A stretch of 64,000 nt of DNA from Phycisphaeraceae bacterium (GTDB lineage: Bacteria > Planctomycetota > Phycisphaerae > Phycisphaerales > UBA1924), in the NCBI GenBank assembly GCA_019636565.1, contig JAHBXG010000014.1, positions 1-64,000 of the forward strand, written 5' to 3'. The position numbers were made by a program, and so were the translations under genes. Under the pieces are notes generated by a model. The model was not told where the DNA came from, did not search any database, and saw nothing but the letters and a program-made list of their open reading frames with translations. This document shows, piece after piece, positions 1 to 8,620 of the stretch (its first letter is position 1; every line of letters begins with the position of its first letter).

Positions 1-255
1 TCGGGTAATCCAGGTCGAGAATTGGGCCCGTTCATCGAAGGTGGCAATGGCCCGAACCGTTCGAAGGAGGGCGTCCTGCGTCGCTTCCGCCGCGGCGTCC
101 TCGTTACCAGTGACCCGCAAGCACATGCGATAAACGCGGGTCTGATGGCGTTCGATGAGGATTGCGAGCGACTTGGAGTCACCCGAGCGCGCGGAGCGGG
201 CGAGGCGAGCGTCGATCGCTCTTTCTTGGTCCGCGGCATCATCGGGCCGGTGCAT
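1..255 (-). CDS. ECF RNA polymerase sigma factor, N-terminal part (cut by window edge)
   Basis: Reading the minus strand from an ATG at 255 gives 85 uninterrupted codons that run off the window. The translation has the look of sigma-70 region 2: an acidic N-terminus, a segment like YRMCLRVTGNEDAAAEATQD, then a basic helix and FSTWITR at the edge. This pattern is typical of extracytoplasmic-function sigma factors, which direct RNA polymerase to stress or envelope promoters. Region 4 lies outside the window, so the ECF subgroup cannot be assigned. No clear Shine-Dalgarno sequence is visible before the ATG. It is transcribed in the same direction as the secreted dockerin protein ending at 325. 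Confidence 0.78.
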   Translation of the reverse strand, partial: MHRPDDAADQERAIDARLARSARSGDSKSLAILIERHQTRVYRMCLRVTGNEDAAAEATQDALLRTVRAIATFDERAQFSTWITR

Positions 256-324
256 GGCGGGGATGCTATCGGAAGAATCACCGTGAAAGCGTTGTCGTTG
301 TTCCTGGCTCCGATCAATGCCCCG

Positions 325-2913
325 CTAGGGCGGGCACACGCCGGCTTCGTATGCCGCGACAAAAACGAGGAAATCCTTGTCGTCGGTGACCTGGCTTGAA
401 TTGTCGAGGCGACAGAGCGGCTTGTCGTCGGGCGTGTAGTAGTTGTCGTAGCAAGAAACGAAGATAACGAAGTCGGCGTCGTCCACCATCGAATCTCCAT
501 TGAGGTCGCCGAGACACGTTGCGAAGAGCCGAACCGGTTGTGTGATGTAGGTTTCGCAGCCGGTCGTAATAACGCAGTCGAGCGTGGCGTTGGTGCCGGC
601 TTTCATGCCGGTAATTGAAATCGTTGGCTTGCTCCAGCCGGAGATCGTGTTTCCATTCACCGTCGGCGACGCCGTAATCGGCACGCCGTTGACGCGCCAG
701 GAGTAGGAAACGGCACCGACTCCGCCGCGGAACTCGAAAGATGTGCTGATGTTGCGCCCGGCATATCCGATCGCATCGCTCGGCTGGCGCACGAAGCGGT
801 CGCCGGTGATCGGAACCAGTTCCCAGATGTCGCTTCGGGGAGTGCCGCCGTACGAAAACCACTTGCCGGATTGTTGATCCTGCCAGATGTACCCGGCGTC
901 GGCGGGGTGTGCGCCGCCGTCGTTGATGATTTGCCAAGTGGTGCCGTTCCAGATGGCGAGTCGATGGTCGGCATTCGTTGGAAAACCGAGCGGCGTCAAA
1001 TCAATGGTCTGGGATGCATTGCGTCCGATCGCATAGTTCACGGCAACAATCGCCCGCAATAACGGATTCCACGCTCTCGCCGAACCACGATCTACGCCAA
1101 AGAAGAACGGCAGTGATTGCACCACCCCTTTCCATGTTGTCCCGTCAAATTCCTGTAGCCAGCGCACGCGACCATCTGGCCATAGTTCTAGCGACACGAC
1201 ACAATTTCGTTGATCGTCGTAGTACATTTCTAGCGCCGACGTACCAGCAGGAGCTTGCGTCGAGACTTTCACCCACGTGGCGCCATCGGAACCACCCAAC
1301 TCGAAAACCCCGCTATTGCCACTATTGCAGATGAGCCACACTTTTCCCGCGGCGGCATTCGTCACTATTCGCCACCACCGCCAATCCCGATTCTCCGCAC
1401 CGATCTGTACCCACTCGGTGCCTTCCAGACGAAAGGTCCGAACCCGGAGGTCAAACGCTGGGTTTTCCATGCTCGCAACTGCAATTGCCTTGTTTGACGA
1501 AGGGTCCCACGCGAACTGAACGTCGGGTGAAGGAGATGGCAATGCCGGGTAAGGATAACTTCCTCCCAACGAAGTCGGACCCCTCTTCCACGTCAATCCA
1601 TTCCATTCCGCCTGAAAGTAAGCATTAACGTCTGATTCAGTATTTCTGGCCGAGTTTGCAACGATCAGTCTCCCGGTCGTTCGATCCAGAATCGTCGCAC
1701 CCGAATGACCCGTCATGCCGAGCGGCGGACTCGTCAGCAACTGCCACGAGTCGTCCTGCAGTGCCCACACATCGCCAACTCGCGCGTTGGTGTACGTTGT
1801 CGACGAACCGTCGCCCGAGCCCGTCGTATTTTCTCCGAGAAACGATCGACCGCCGAACAGCAGTCCTCGTTCGACGAGTGGGTCAAAGCACGCGACTCCG
1901 CCACCCACTCGCGGAGAATCGCTCGAAATCATCCGCCAAGTCGCACCATCCCACACCGCGGTCGCCGTATTGCACGCTCGAATCCTGACAAGAACATTGG
2001 AAGCGCCGGAGGGCCAGGCTCCACGTACCCCTCCTGCTTGTACAATTCCGCGGTGCACCGGCGAGTAGTAGCTGCACATACCCCAAGCGCTGTAGTCACT
2101 AGAAAATGGAAGCGCTGGAAAAGCGGCACTTGGACTCAAAGGAAATGGCGAAGCGGGGACAATTGCACCGGCAAATGACTCGCAGAGATACCCGCTCACA
2201 TTTGGAAATGCGCCGGAAAAAAGAATTCGTTCGCGTACTGGATCTGCAGCCACTTGGTGATGGAGAGTCCAATTGGCCGCGGGTGCGAATCCGATAGGCG
2301 TGAACGCATTTCCATCGAAATGCCATCCTGTGGCCGCGAATGGCAAGGACATGTATTGGTTCGATTTTCCATTTAGAACCAACAGTTTCTTGGCCGCGGG
2401 GTCGTAAACCAGATGAATCCGATAGTCTTGCGTGTTCAACCGGAAGTCGATCGGAAGGACTGACTTGAACTTCCAAGTACTGCCGTCCCATTCGTACAAC
2501 TCTGCGTCGCTTGCCCGATCGTTCATTCGCGGATAAACCAGCGCGAGACACATCTTCTGCCGATGCTCGTCGTATGCCATTGACGCGCGGGGATAAAACT
2601 CCTCATTCGATCGGCTGGCGAGTTGACGTGGAGTCTTCGCATCCAATCGTATCCATTTGTGCCCGTCGAATTCCCATGTCTCTGGCGACCACCCGCTGAG
2701 CAACCCGCCGTACACCATGAAGCGGCCCGTATCTGGGTTCCACGCGCCAGCGGGTTCACTTGCGGCAGCGCTGGCTGTGACATGCTTCCATTCGTAGTCG
2801 CACAGATTGAGAGGTTGAGCAGCCGTGAAATGTGCTGCCAATGTGCTCATCCCGAACATGCTGCCGCACCAGAGTTGCTTCATACGAATGGCCCATCGAA
2901 TCGCCTTGAACAT
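325..2913 (-). CDS. Secreted kelch-like beta-propeller protein with dockerin-like tail
   Basis: An 862-residue protein. GGGAG lies seven bases before the ATG, which supports this start. The N-terminus is basic then hydrophobic, as in a signal peptide. The body repeats short W-D-G-x-x-W elements and 'YGGLLSG/FGGRSF' loops, as in kelch or galactose-oxidase propellers. An Ig-like stretch follows at about 700-800. The last 60 residues are a two-unit dockerin-like module: the first loop (GDLNGDSMVDDADF) is intact, while the second (RLDNSSQVTDDKDF) is degenerate and lengthened. It is probably exported and attached at the surface; the ligand is unknown. It differs from the other tails here in this looser second repeat. 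Confidence 0.8.
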   Translation of the reverse strand: MFKAIRWAIRMKQLWCGSMFGMSTLAAHFTAAQPLNLCDYEWKHVTASAAASEPAGAWNPDTGRFMVYGGLLSGWSPETWEFDGHKWIRLDAKTPRQLASRSNEEFYPRASMAYDEHRQKMCLALVYPRMNDRASDAELYEWDGSTWKFKSVLPIDFRLNTQDYRIHLVYDPAAKKLLVLNGKSNQYMSLPFAATGWHFDGNAFTPIGFAPAANWTLHHQVAADPVRERILFSGAFPNVSGYLCESFAGAIVPASPFPLSPSAAFPALPFSSDYSAWGMCSYYSPVHRGIVQAGGVRGAWPSGASNVLVRIRACNTATAVWDGATWRMISSDSPRVGGGVACFDPLVERGLLFGGRSFLGENTTGSGDGSSTTYTNARVGDVWALQDDSWQLLTSPPLGMTGHSGATILDRTTGRLIVANSARNTESDVNAYFQAEWNGLTWKRGPTSLGGSYPYPALPSPSPDVQFAWDPSSNKAIAVASMENPAFDLRVRTFRLEGTEWVQIGAENRDWRWWRIVTNAAAGKVWLICNSGNSGVFELGGSDGATWVKVSTQAPAGTSALEMYYDDQRNCVVSLELWPDGRVRWLQEFDGTTWKGVVQSLPFFFGVDRGSARAWNPLLRAIVAVNYAIGRNASQTIDLTPLGFPTNADHRLAIWNGTTWQIINDGGAHPADAGYIWQDQQSGKWFSYGGTPRSDIWELVPITGDRFVRQPSDAIGYAGRNISTSFEFRGGVGAVSYSWRVNGVPITASPTVNGNTISGWSKPTISITGMKAGTNATLDCVITTGCETYITQPVRLFATCLGDLNGDSMVDDADFVIFVSCYDNYYTPDDKPLCRLDNSSQVTDDKDFLVFVAAYEAGVCPP

Positions 2914-3024
2914 TACTGCACTCCCTGAATCGGGAATCAGTGTACAAGAACGATTGGAATTTTCTTCCAGGTCCGCCAGGAAAATGCTCGGCGTTATTGG
3001 ACCCGTCTCAGCGTGACGGAATTG

Positions 3025-4314
3025 CTACCGATCCAACTCAGCCGCCACGATATTGATCGACCCCAAGATCGCCACAATGTCCGACAGCACATGCCCCTCG
3101 GTCATCTTCGCAACGGTCGAGTAATTGATGAAGCTCGGCGGTCGCGTCTTGACGCGCCAAGGCCTCGGCCCGCCGTCGCTCACGATGTAATACCCAAGTT
3201 CCCCGTTCGCCGTCTCGTTCGCGCCGTAGATCTCTGCGACCGGCGGCTTCCAGCCCCGGTTGGTCATGATCAGTTCGAAGTGCTGAATCAGTCCTTCGAT
3301 GCTGCCGTAGACATCCTTCTTGTTCGGCTTCACCATCTTCGAATCGGCGAAGGTGTCCATCGGGCCGCCGGGAATCTTGTCGATCAATTGTTCGATGATC
3401 TTCGCGGCCTGCTTCATCTCTTCCACGCGTACGAGGTATCGCGCATAGCAGTCGCCGTCGTCGCAGACGGGGACTTGGAACTTCACGGCCTCGGCGCCCT
3501 GCCCGTCCCAGTTGTCGGCGTAGCAGAGGTAGGGATCGTCCTTGCGCAGATCTCGCTTGACGCCGCTGGCGCGGGCGAGCGGGCCGGTCAGGCTGAAGGC
3601 GTTGGCCTCGTCCTTGGTCATCACGCCGATGCCCTTGGTGCGATCCCAGAAAATCCGGTTGCGATTCAAAAGCCCCTCAACTTCATTGAGCGCCTTGGGC
3701 AACTCCTTATGAATGAAGTTCTTGATCAGGGTCTTGAACATCTCTTCGTCGGGCAGGTCCGCCATGGCGCCGCCCACGCGTGTCCAATCCGGGTGGAACC
3801 GCTGTCCGCTGATGAAATCGCAGATGTCGTAGATCTTCTCGCGCAGGTTGAAGCAGTACAGGAAGCCGGTGATCGCGTTCAGGTCAAGCCCCGCCGCGCC
3901 CACGCACAGCAGGTGATCCTGGATCCGCGCCAGTTCCGCCATGATCGTCCGCACCGCCTTGCAGCGGGGCGTGATATCGATCCCGAACAGCCGCTCCACC
4001 GCGTGGTGCCAGCAGATGTCGTTGGCGATCGGCGACAGATAGTTCATCCGCGAAACAATCGTCACGTACTGGTTGTAATCGAGCACCTCGCCCAGTTTCT
4101 CGAACCCCGAGTGCAGATACCCAATGTGCGGCGTGATCCGCGCGATCCGCTCGCCGTCCAGTTCCATCACGATCCGCAGCGTGGTGTGCGTCGCCGGGTG
4201 CTGGGGCCCGAAATTCAGCACCCACCGATCGCCGGTGTCGACGTGCTTCTTGATGTAGTCGATGTTGTCGGCATCAACGTCCAGGGATTCGATGGGTTTT
4301 AAGGTGTAGGGCAT
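3025..4314 (-). CDS. nuoD: NADH-quinone oxidoreductase subunit D
   Basis: A 429-residue protein of the NuoD/49-kDa family, part of the hydrophilic arm of respiratory complex I at the membrane, where it helps form the quinone pocket. Near residues 35-70 it has the hallmark GPQHPATH and the IGYLHSGFEKLGE segment, followed by NYLSPIANDICW and the nickel-hydrogenase-like fold. The C-terminus (IVAAELDR) matches the family end, so the gene looks complete. The start at 4314 is set by homology; longer forms in the same frame lack family sequence. No other nuo gene is nearby, so this subunit is encoded apart from any nuo operon, at least within this window. Confidence 0.95.
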   Translation of the reverse strand: MPYTLKPIESLDVDADNIDYIKKHVDTGDRWVLNFGPQHPATHTTLRIVMELDGERIARITPHIGYLHSGFEKLGEVLDYNQYVTIVSRMNYLSPIANDICWHHAVERLFGIDITPRCKAVRTIMAELARIQDHLLCVGAAGLDLNAITGFLYCFNLREKIYDICDFISGQRFHPDWTRVGGAMADLPDEEMFKTLIKNFIHKELPKALNEVEGLLNRNRIFWDRTKGIGVMTKDEANAFSLTGPLARASGVKRDLRKDDPYLCYADNWDGQGAEAVKFQVPVCDDGDCYARYLVRVEEMKQAAKIIEQLIDKIPGGPMDTFADSKMVKPNKKDVYGSIEGLIQHFELIMTNRGWKPPVAEIYGANETANGELGYYIVSDGGPRPWRVKTRPPSFINYSTVAKMTEGHVLSDIVAILGSINIVAAELDR

Positions 4315-4373
4315 GGGTGGCTCGGCAATAACCCGCAAACGGGCACCGACTATAGAACTCGCCACGAAACGAA

Positions 4374-4404
4374 AACCCCGGGGTTCAGAACCCCGGGGTC
4401 TTTG
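4374..4404 (-). terminator. Rho-independent-type terminator after the PEP-CTERM gene
   Basis: A GC-rich inverted repeat (ACCCCGGGGTT, a CTGA-like turn, then AACCCCGGGGT) is followed on the minus strand by a short T tract. It lies 27 bases beyond the stop of the minus-strand gene ending at 4431 and before nuoD, so it should separate the two transcripts. Confidence 0.75.
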
Positions 4405-4430
4405 GAACAAATCCGTATTCCCTGCCCCAT

Positions 4431-5114
4431 TCAGCGCTTGCGGCGCAGACAGACCAGACCCGCAAGCCCGGCCAGCGCGAGCGAACCCGGCGAAGGAATC
4501 AACTGCGCCGTGAAGAGCCAGTCCGACGAATCCACGTGCGGCGAACCCGACGGGCCGTGATTCAGCCAGCCCCAGCCGGAGATACCCGCAAAGCCGCGAT
4601 GGCCCGCGTCGTTGTCCTCGTCGCCCAGCCGGAAGTAGTAATCGCCCTGCTGCTTGTCCACGAGGTTGATGGTGTCGCCCAGCGTCGTCTTGATCGTGCC
4701 GCTGTTCTGCATCATCGGATTCGGATACGCCACCCACCAGTCGTCATCGCCCGGCTTGGGTCCAACGCCCACCGAATAGGTGAAATCGACCGAATACAGC
4801 CCGGCATACACGTCCGCGGCGTATCCGCTCCCGGTATCACGACCGCCGTACACCTGGCCATAGATGTGAATCGTGCTGGCCGTGATCATCATCTTCATGT
4901 TCGACAACGCATGGTTGAAATCGAACGTGAAGATGTCGTGGTTGGCCGTGGCGTTGTACAACTCATCAAGACGCAGGCCATACGAAGGCGGCGCGGCGCT
5001 GCCGTCCGGATGGTTGCGTAATTGATACAAACCGGGAACGACAATGACAGCAGCCTGGCTTGCAGCGCAGACAGCCGCGCCGGCAATGCCGGCGAGCAAC
5101 AAACGATTCATCAT
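4431..5114 (-). CDS. PEP-CTERM-type sorted exoprotein, function unknown
   Basis: A 227-residue protein. The first of two adjacent ATG codons is chosen because GGAGGAGAG stands about eleven bases upstream. Residues 1-21 form a signal peptide (MMNRLLLAGIAGAAVCAAS). The body is a soluble, Gly/Asp-rich domain I do not recognise. The C-terminus IPSPGSLALAGLAGL-x3-RRKR is a PEP-CTERM variant: a Pro-Ser-Pro motif, a hydrophobic helix and a terminal basic cluster. In known systems exosortase recognises such tails. No exosortase gene is visible here, so processing is inferred from the tail alone. A strong terminator follows the gene. Confidence 0.82.
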   Translation of the reverse strand: MMNRLLLAGIAGAAVCAASQAAVIVVPGLYQLRNHPDGSAAPPSYGLRLDELYNATANHDIFTFDFNHALSNMKMMITASTIHIYGQVYGGRDTGSGYAADVYAGLYSVDFTYSVGVGPKPGDDDWWVAYPNPMMQNSGTIKTTLGDTINLVDKQQGDYYFRLGDEDNDAGHRGFAGISGWGWLNHGPSGSPHVDSSDWLFTAQLIPSPGSLALAGLAGLVCLRRKR

Positions 5115-5658
5115 GATTTCTCTCTCCTCCAGACACAACAAAGTGAGCGGCTGCAGAACGGGACTCACCCCGAACGCGGAATAGCAGACACTCGACACGC
5201 ATGCTAACCGCGACCCTTCGTATGGCAACACCCCGCGACAAAAAGATCGGTAAAAATACTTGGGTTATCGGTCAGAGCCTGATTATCAGGCGTTTTCGTT
5301 CCTCTCGCTTCGCTCTCGGAGTCTCAATCGCTTCTCGAAGGACAATTGCAACAAACCCGCCACCCAAGCAACGGATCGCCTCCAACCCCCAGGACTCTTG
5401 CGTCCCGACCTCGCTGCTTCCGCATCGGTCCATGAGTCATCTGCTGTCCGGCCGCGCATTCCGCTTCGCTCTGCCAACACCCAGCCCGCGCGAATTCGGC
5501 GTTGCCACCGAACATCTCACGTGGCGCCGACAACTCCCCTCGCAATCCCGCTGGCAACTGCGGGAGTTTCCCATTTCTGTTCTCGCTTCCAGAAGCAGCC
5601 GGGCTCCATGCGAATTCCCCCTAGGACTGTCTCGCACCGATTCCTGTAATCTAAGCAG
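5115..5658. other. 544-base stretch without a convincing gene
   Basis: Frames here have no family-like sequence and none has a good ribosome site. The part near 5150-5280 is AT-richer and should hold the promoter of the minus-strand PEP-CTERM gene. A short hairpin (GCCTG-ATTAT-CAGGC, about 5278-5292) followed by TTTT is present but is not next to a gene end. Just before 5659 is TGTAATCT, a possible -10 element for the zinc-ribbon gene. Confidence 0.4.
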
Positions 5659-6453
5659 ATGAACGAGCCATCGGTGGTTGTCTCCCAATCGCAGCCCTGC
5701 ATCTCGTGCGGATACGACCTCCTCGGTCTTTCCACCTTCGGCCAGTGTCCGGAATGTGCGACGCCGGTCGAGCGTTCGCTCCGGGGCGACCTGCTGCAAT
5801 ACAGCAGCGATGAGTACCGACGCGCGTTGCTCCGTGGTGTGACACTCATTATGACCGGTATCGCGCTCAGCCTCATCTCGTTTGTCGCGATGTTCGCGTT
5901 GGCAGCAATCTTTGGTCCCGGGGCCTCGATCGTTTTCGCGGGCCTCAGCCTCGTTGCGTCCGGTGCTTCATATATTGGCTATTACCTGTACAGCACGCCC
6001 GACCCGGGTCAACTGTCGACAAACAAGGGCGAACGGCCACGCCGAATTCTTCGCGTCTGCATCGCCATTTCGCTCGTTGCCGGGCTGCTGCAAATCGCAC
6101 TTGGCCTGTTCGGACCGGCTTCGGTCTTCACGCCCGCTTCTATGCCCGGTAGTACCGCCGCCTTCCTTTCAATCGCAACGTCGATTGCCGGCGTCGTCGC
6201 CTGGATCGTCCAGTTCTTCGCCGCGTTGCTCTACACGAGATGGCTGGCGCCCCGGATTCCCAACCCGCGGCTCTTCAAGCGGGCGAAGTTGCTCATGTGG
6301 CTCGGCCCCGTTCTCATGCTCGGGTATTGCCTCATCATCCCCCCGCTGGTGGCCATGATCATGTACTACAACATGTTCTCATGGATACGGAAAGATCTCA
6401 TCGCGCTCCGCGATGGAATCCCCTTCCCATCACCAGAACCGGCTCAACCCTGA
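5659..6453 (+). CDS. Zinc-ribbon multi-pass membrane protein
   Basis: A 264-residue protein starting with a short zinc ribbon at about residues 14-36: two CxxC-type knuckles, CISCGYDLLGLS and CPECATP. Four to five hydrophobic segments follow at about 55-80, 85-105, 130-155, 165-190 and 210-235. The ribbon followed by membrane helices is common in planctomycete proteins of unknown role. The gene directly after it encodes a paralogue with the same layout, and the two reading frames overlap by about 70 bases if the next gene starts at its first good ATG. No function can be assigned. Confidence 0.75.
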   Translation: MNEPSVVVSQSQPCISCGYDLLGLSTFGQCPECATPVERSLRGDLLQYSSDEYRRALLRGVTLIMTGIALSLISFVAMFALAAIFGPGASIVFAGLSLVASGASYIGYYLYSTPDPGQLSTNKGERPRRILRVCIAISLVAGLLQIALGLFGPASVFTPASMPGSTAAFLSIATSIAGVVAWIVQFFAALLYTRWLAPRIPNPRLFKRAKLLMWLGPVLMLGYCLIIPPLVAMIMYYNMFSWIRKDLIALRDGIPFPSPEPAQP

Positions 6454-7235
6454 ACCCTTCGCCAATCGACAGTTCCGCTCTCTGCCTGCGCTGCGGCTAC
6501 GAACTCCGCGGGCTCTCGCCCTCGGGCCTCTGCCCCGAGTGCGGCTTCTCCATCGCCGAGTCGCTCGAAAAGCGCAGGCTCGGGCTTTCGTCTCCCGCCT
6601 ATCTCGCATCGCTCCGCTTGGGCGCGTTGCTCGCGATAATCGCTCTGACGATCTACATTGCCGCGGGATTTGTGCGCTGGCACTTGGTCGAAGTCTTTTT
6701 CGCACCGGGCACCCAGAAGTACTTTGTCATTCTCGATATCGCCGGAGCGACGCTGCTGGTTTTCGGCGTTTGGAAATTGACGATTGATGACCCCGGCCTG
6801 CACATCAAGGATCAGGCGCGGGCGAACAAGCGGGCCATGCGATGTGCCGCGGCAGGCCTTCTGCTACTCGTGATTATCGAACTGCTCGTCGCGCTGCGCA
6901 CCCCGCTGCCAACGATCGCGATCGGCGTGAGCCCGGCGGCGCTCTCCCTCTCCGCCCTTATCATGATCCTTGCTGGCGCTCTGTGGAACCTCGCGTGCTG
7001 GCTCATGCTCGCAACGGGGCTTGTGAACTACACCCGCTGGCTTGCGGTACGCGTCCCCGACCAGAGGCTTCTTTCAATGGCAAAGACGATGGGCTGGTTG
7101 CTGCCCGCCGCGATCGCCGGGGCGTTCGTCGCCTCCCTGTTCTTCGGCAGCGCCACCCGATTGCTTCCGCTGGGGCTGATGGCATGGCTGGTCGGCGCGG
7201 CAAGAGAGCGAATCCGGACAGTGGGCAATGCCTAG
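6381..7235 (+). CDS. Zinc-ribbon multi-pass membrane protein, paralogue of upstream gene
   Basis: The frame encodes CLRCGYELRGLSPSG-LCPECG, the same paired knuckle as in the preceding protein, then five hydrophobic segments. The start is uncertain. The ATG at 6381 overlaps the upstream gene by 73 bases and gives 284 residues. No ATG, GTG or TTG with a ribosome site lies between there and the zinc ribbon; an in-frame CTG at 6450 overlaps the upstream stop codon and could be used with translational coupling. Both proteins share a TRWLA-x2-(I/V)P motif after a helix, which supports a tandem duplication. Function unknown. Confidence 0.68.
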   Translation: MDTERSHRAPRWNPLPITRTGSTLNPSPIDSSALCLRCGYELRGLSPSGLCPECGFSIAESLEKRRLGLSSPAYLASLRLGALLAIIALTIYIAAGFVRWHLVEVFFAPGTQKYFVILDIAGATLLVFGVWKLTIDDPGLHIKDQARANKRAMRCAAAGLLLLVIIELLVALRTPLPTIAIGVSPAALSLSALIMILAGALWNLACWLMLATGLVNYTRWLAVRVPDQRLLSMAKTMGWLLPAAIAGAFVASLFFGSATRLLPLGLMAWLVGAARERIRTVGNA

Positions 7236-7328
7236 GTCAGACCACCCCGCCAGAATCTCACCCCGGGCGGGCGATTTGCGAATGTGGCAAAAGACCCCAC
7301 CCACACTTCAGTAAATCGAAACAAAACC

Positions 7329-7357
7329 TTGACAATTCGCAACCAGACTTTCACAAT
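7329..7357 (+). promoter_or_regulatory. Promoter with near-leaderless start for the DUF2089-type gene
   Basis: TTGACA at 7329-7334, a 17-base spacer and CACAAT at 7352-7357 form a good sigma-70-type promoter. Transcription would begin about seven bases later, at or next to the ATG at 7366, leaving little or no leader. No Shine-Dalgarno sequence is present, which agrees. Confidence 0.6.
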
Positions 7358-7365
7358 ACGAAAGT
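7347..7365. promoter_or_regulatory. Inverted repeat over the -10 element, candidate operator
   Basis: ACTTTC (7347-7352) and GAAAGT (7360-7365) are perfect inverted half-sites separated by seven bases. They cover the -10 hexamer and end directly before the start codon. A dimeric repressor bound here would block RNA polymerase; the gene itself encodes a likely DNA-binding protein, so self-regulation is possible. Confidence 0.4.
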
Positions 7366-7788
7366 ATGACTTTCAATTTTCCAAACGGTGTGCCCAAGTT
7401 CCCCGCGGGCGTGAAGACCGAAATCAAGCCCCTGAAACCATCTCCCTCCGGGCACGGCCCCAACGACCAATCCGAACTCGCACACTGGATTTCGCCCCGT
7501 GATACCCACCCGCTGGCAGCACTTCCCCGCGAGGATCAGGACCTGATCGTCCAACTCGTGCTGCACTCGGGCTCCTTCAAAGACCTCGCGGCCGTCTATC
7601 AAGTCAGCTACCCGACGATCCGTATTCGCGTTGACCGTGTGATCGAACGCCTGAGGGTGATCGTTGCGGGGCGGAAGCCGGATGAAATTGGAGAACTGCT
7701 CGCTCACATGGTCGAGCGCGGCGAGATTTCCGCTGCAGCAGCTGAAACAGTCTTCAAAGCGGTTGTGATGAAGCACGCGACGAAGTAG
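7366..7788 (+). CDS. DUF2089-like small helix-turn-helix protein
   Basis: A 140-residue cytoplasmic protein. Residues 48-100 read LAALPREDQDLIVQLVLHSG, then a Ser-Phe-Lys-Asp-Leu-Ala helix and VSYPTIRIRVDRVIERL, which resembles DUF2089 proteins. In those, this part is a helix-turn-helix similar to sigma-factor region 4. The N-terminal half is Pro/Lys-rich and lacks the zinc-binding cysteines found in some family members. The C-terminal helix is acidic. It is probably a transcription regulator; the target is unknown. The promoter and an inverted repeat sit directly before its ATG. Confidence 0.68.
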   Translation: MTFNFPNGVPKFPAGVKTEIKPLKPSPSGHGPNDQSELAHWISPRDTHPLAALPREDQDLIVQLVLHSGSFKDLAAVYQVSYPTIRIRVDRVIERLRVIVAGRKPDEIGELLAHMVERGEISAAAAETVFKAVVMKHATK

Positions 7789-7804
7789 CTAGAAAGGCCT
7801 GGGG

Positions 7805-8617
7805 TCAACTAGATTCCTTCGTTCCGGACTGTGATGGCGGCCGCACCACCTGCACCACCGAGCCCCCACTCCATTCGAATGGCCCGAAGCTGTTTCGGGT
7901 CTCCAGCAAACCGCGGCAAAGCCCGACTACAACCCATTTCCCGCGCTTCTCGTCATGCACCACTGCCGCGCCACCGCTCATCCCGCCGAATCGCTTGTGC
8001 TCAGGCGGCACGCTCACCTCGACGGCGATGATCCGATCTTTCCAATCCGGCGGAGTTACCGCGACCCGACCGGCAACGACCGTCGGCTCCATCGACTTCG
8101 CACTCTCGCGATCGATCTTCGTCGCGTCACCTCCAAAGCCGATTAGGTAGATCGTCTCGCCAGCATGAAGCGGACGATCGAAGTCGATCTCGCTTCCGGG
8201 CGCGGGCTCAAAGTTTCCTGCGAGCGCATGAAACTCCTGCCAGTCTTTGGAAACATCGACCCAATCGTCACCCCGCACGACAGTTCCATCCGCGTTCACC
8301 TGACGCCAGAGTCCTCCGGAGTACCACATCTCAATGGGAACTGTTTGACTATCGATCCACATCGAAGTCGCGGGCGGCGGGAACACATGCAGGCACGTTG
8401 CAATCGTGTTGTTTCCAATGGGAACGCCTGTGCCAGCCCACGGCGTTATTAATCGTGGATCGATCAGCAAGCAAACACGAACGTCTGCCGCCGTCGGAGT
8501 CAGACCGGACGATTCCGCGGGCGGAACGGGCGCGTTCGTGCAACCAAAGAGATGGACGAACGCCACCGCTGACAGAACGGAAAGGTTGTACTGCAATGAC
8601 CGCGCTGTCAGTCGCAC
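7805..8617 (-). CDS. Lipoprotein with trypsin-like serine protease fold
   Basis: A 270-residue protein. The N-terminus has a basic start, a hydrophobic stretch and a lipobox-like VHLFGC near residue 26, predicting a lipid-anchored exported protein. Features of the chymotrypsin fold follow: GTGVPIGNNTIATCLHVF holds a candidate catalytic His (TCLHV in place of TAAHC), DDWVDV a candidate Asp, and FGGMSGGAAV the GxSGG nucleophile motif near residue 220. It looks like a short single-domain protease without PDZ domain. Substrate unknown. It ends downstream of, and convergent with, the DUF2089-type gene, and lies just after pepA on the same strand with a three-base gap. Confidence 0.62.
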   Translation of the reverse strand: MRLTARSLQYNLSVLSAVAFVHLFGCTNAPVPPAESSGLTPTAADVRVCLLIDPRLITPWAGTGVPIGNNTIATCLHVFPPPATSMWIDSQTVPIEMWYSGGLWRQVNADGTVVRGDDWVDVSKDWQEFHALAGNFEPAPGSEIDFDRPLHAGETIYLIGFGGDATKIDRESAKSMEPTVVAGRVAVTPPDWKDRIIAVEVSVPPEHKRFGGMSGGAAVVHDEKRGKWVVVGLCRGLLETRNSFGPFEWSGGSVVQVVRPPSQSGTKESS

Positions 8618-8620
8618 TAG

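Noticed and set aside
22..399. Open frame of 125 codons on the plus strand at the window start
   Set aside because: It lies opposite the sigma factor N-terminus and the end of the kelch/dockerin gene, both of which have recognisable protein sequence.
5278..5292. Hairpin followed by TTTT considered as a terminator
   Set aside because: The stem is only five base pairs and no gene ends nearby on the plus strand.
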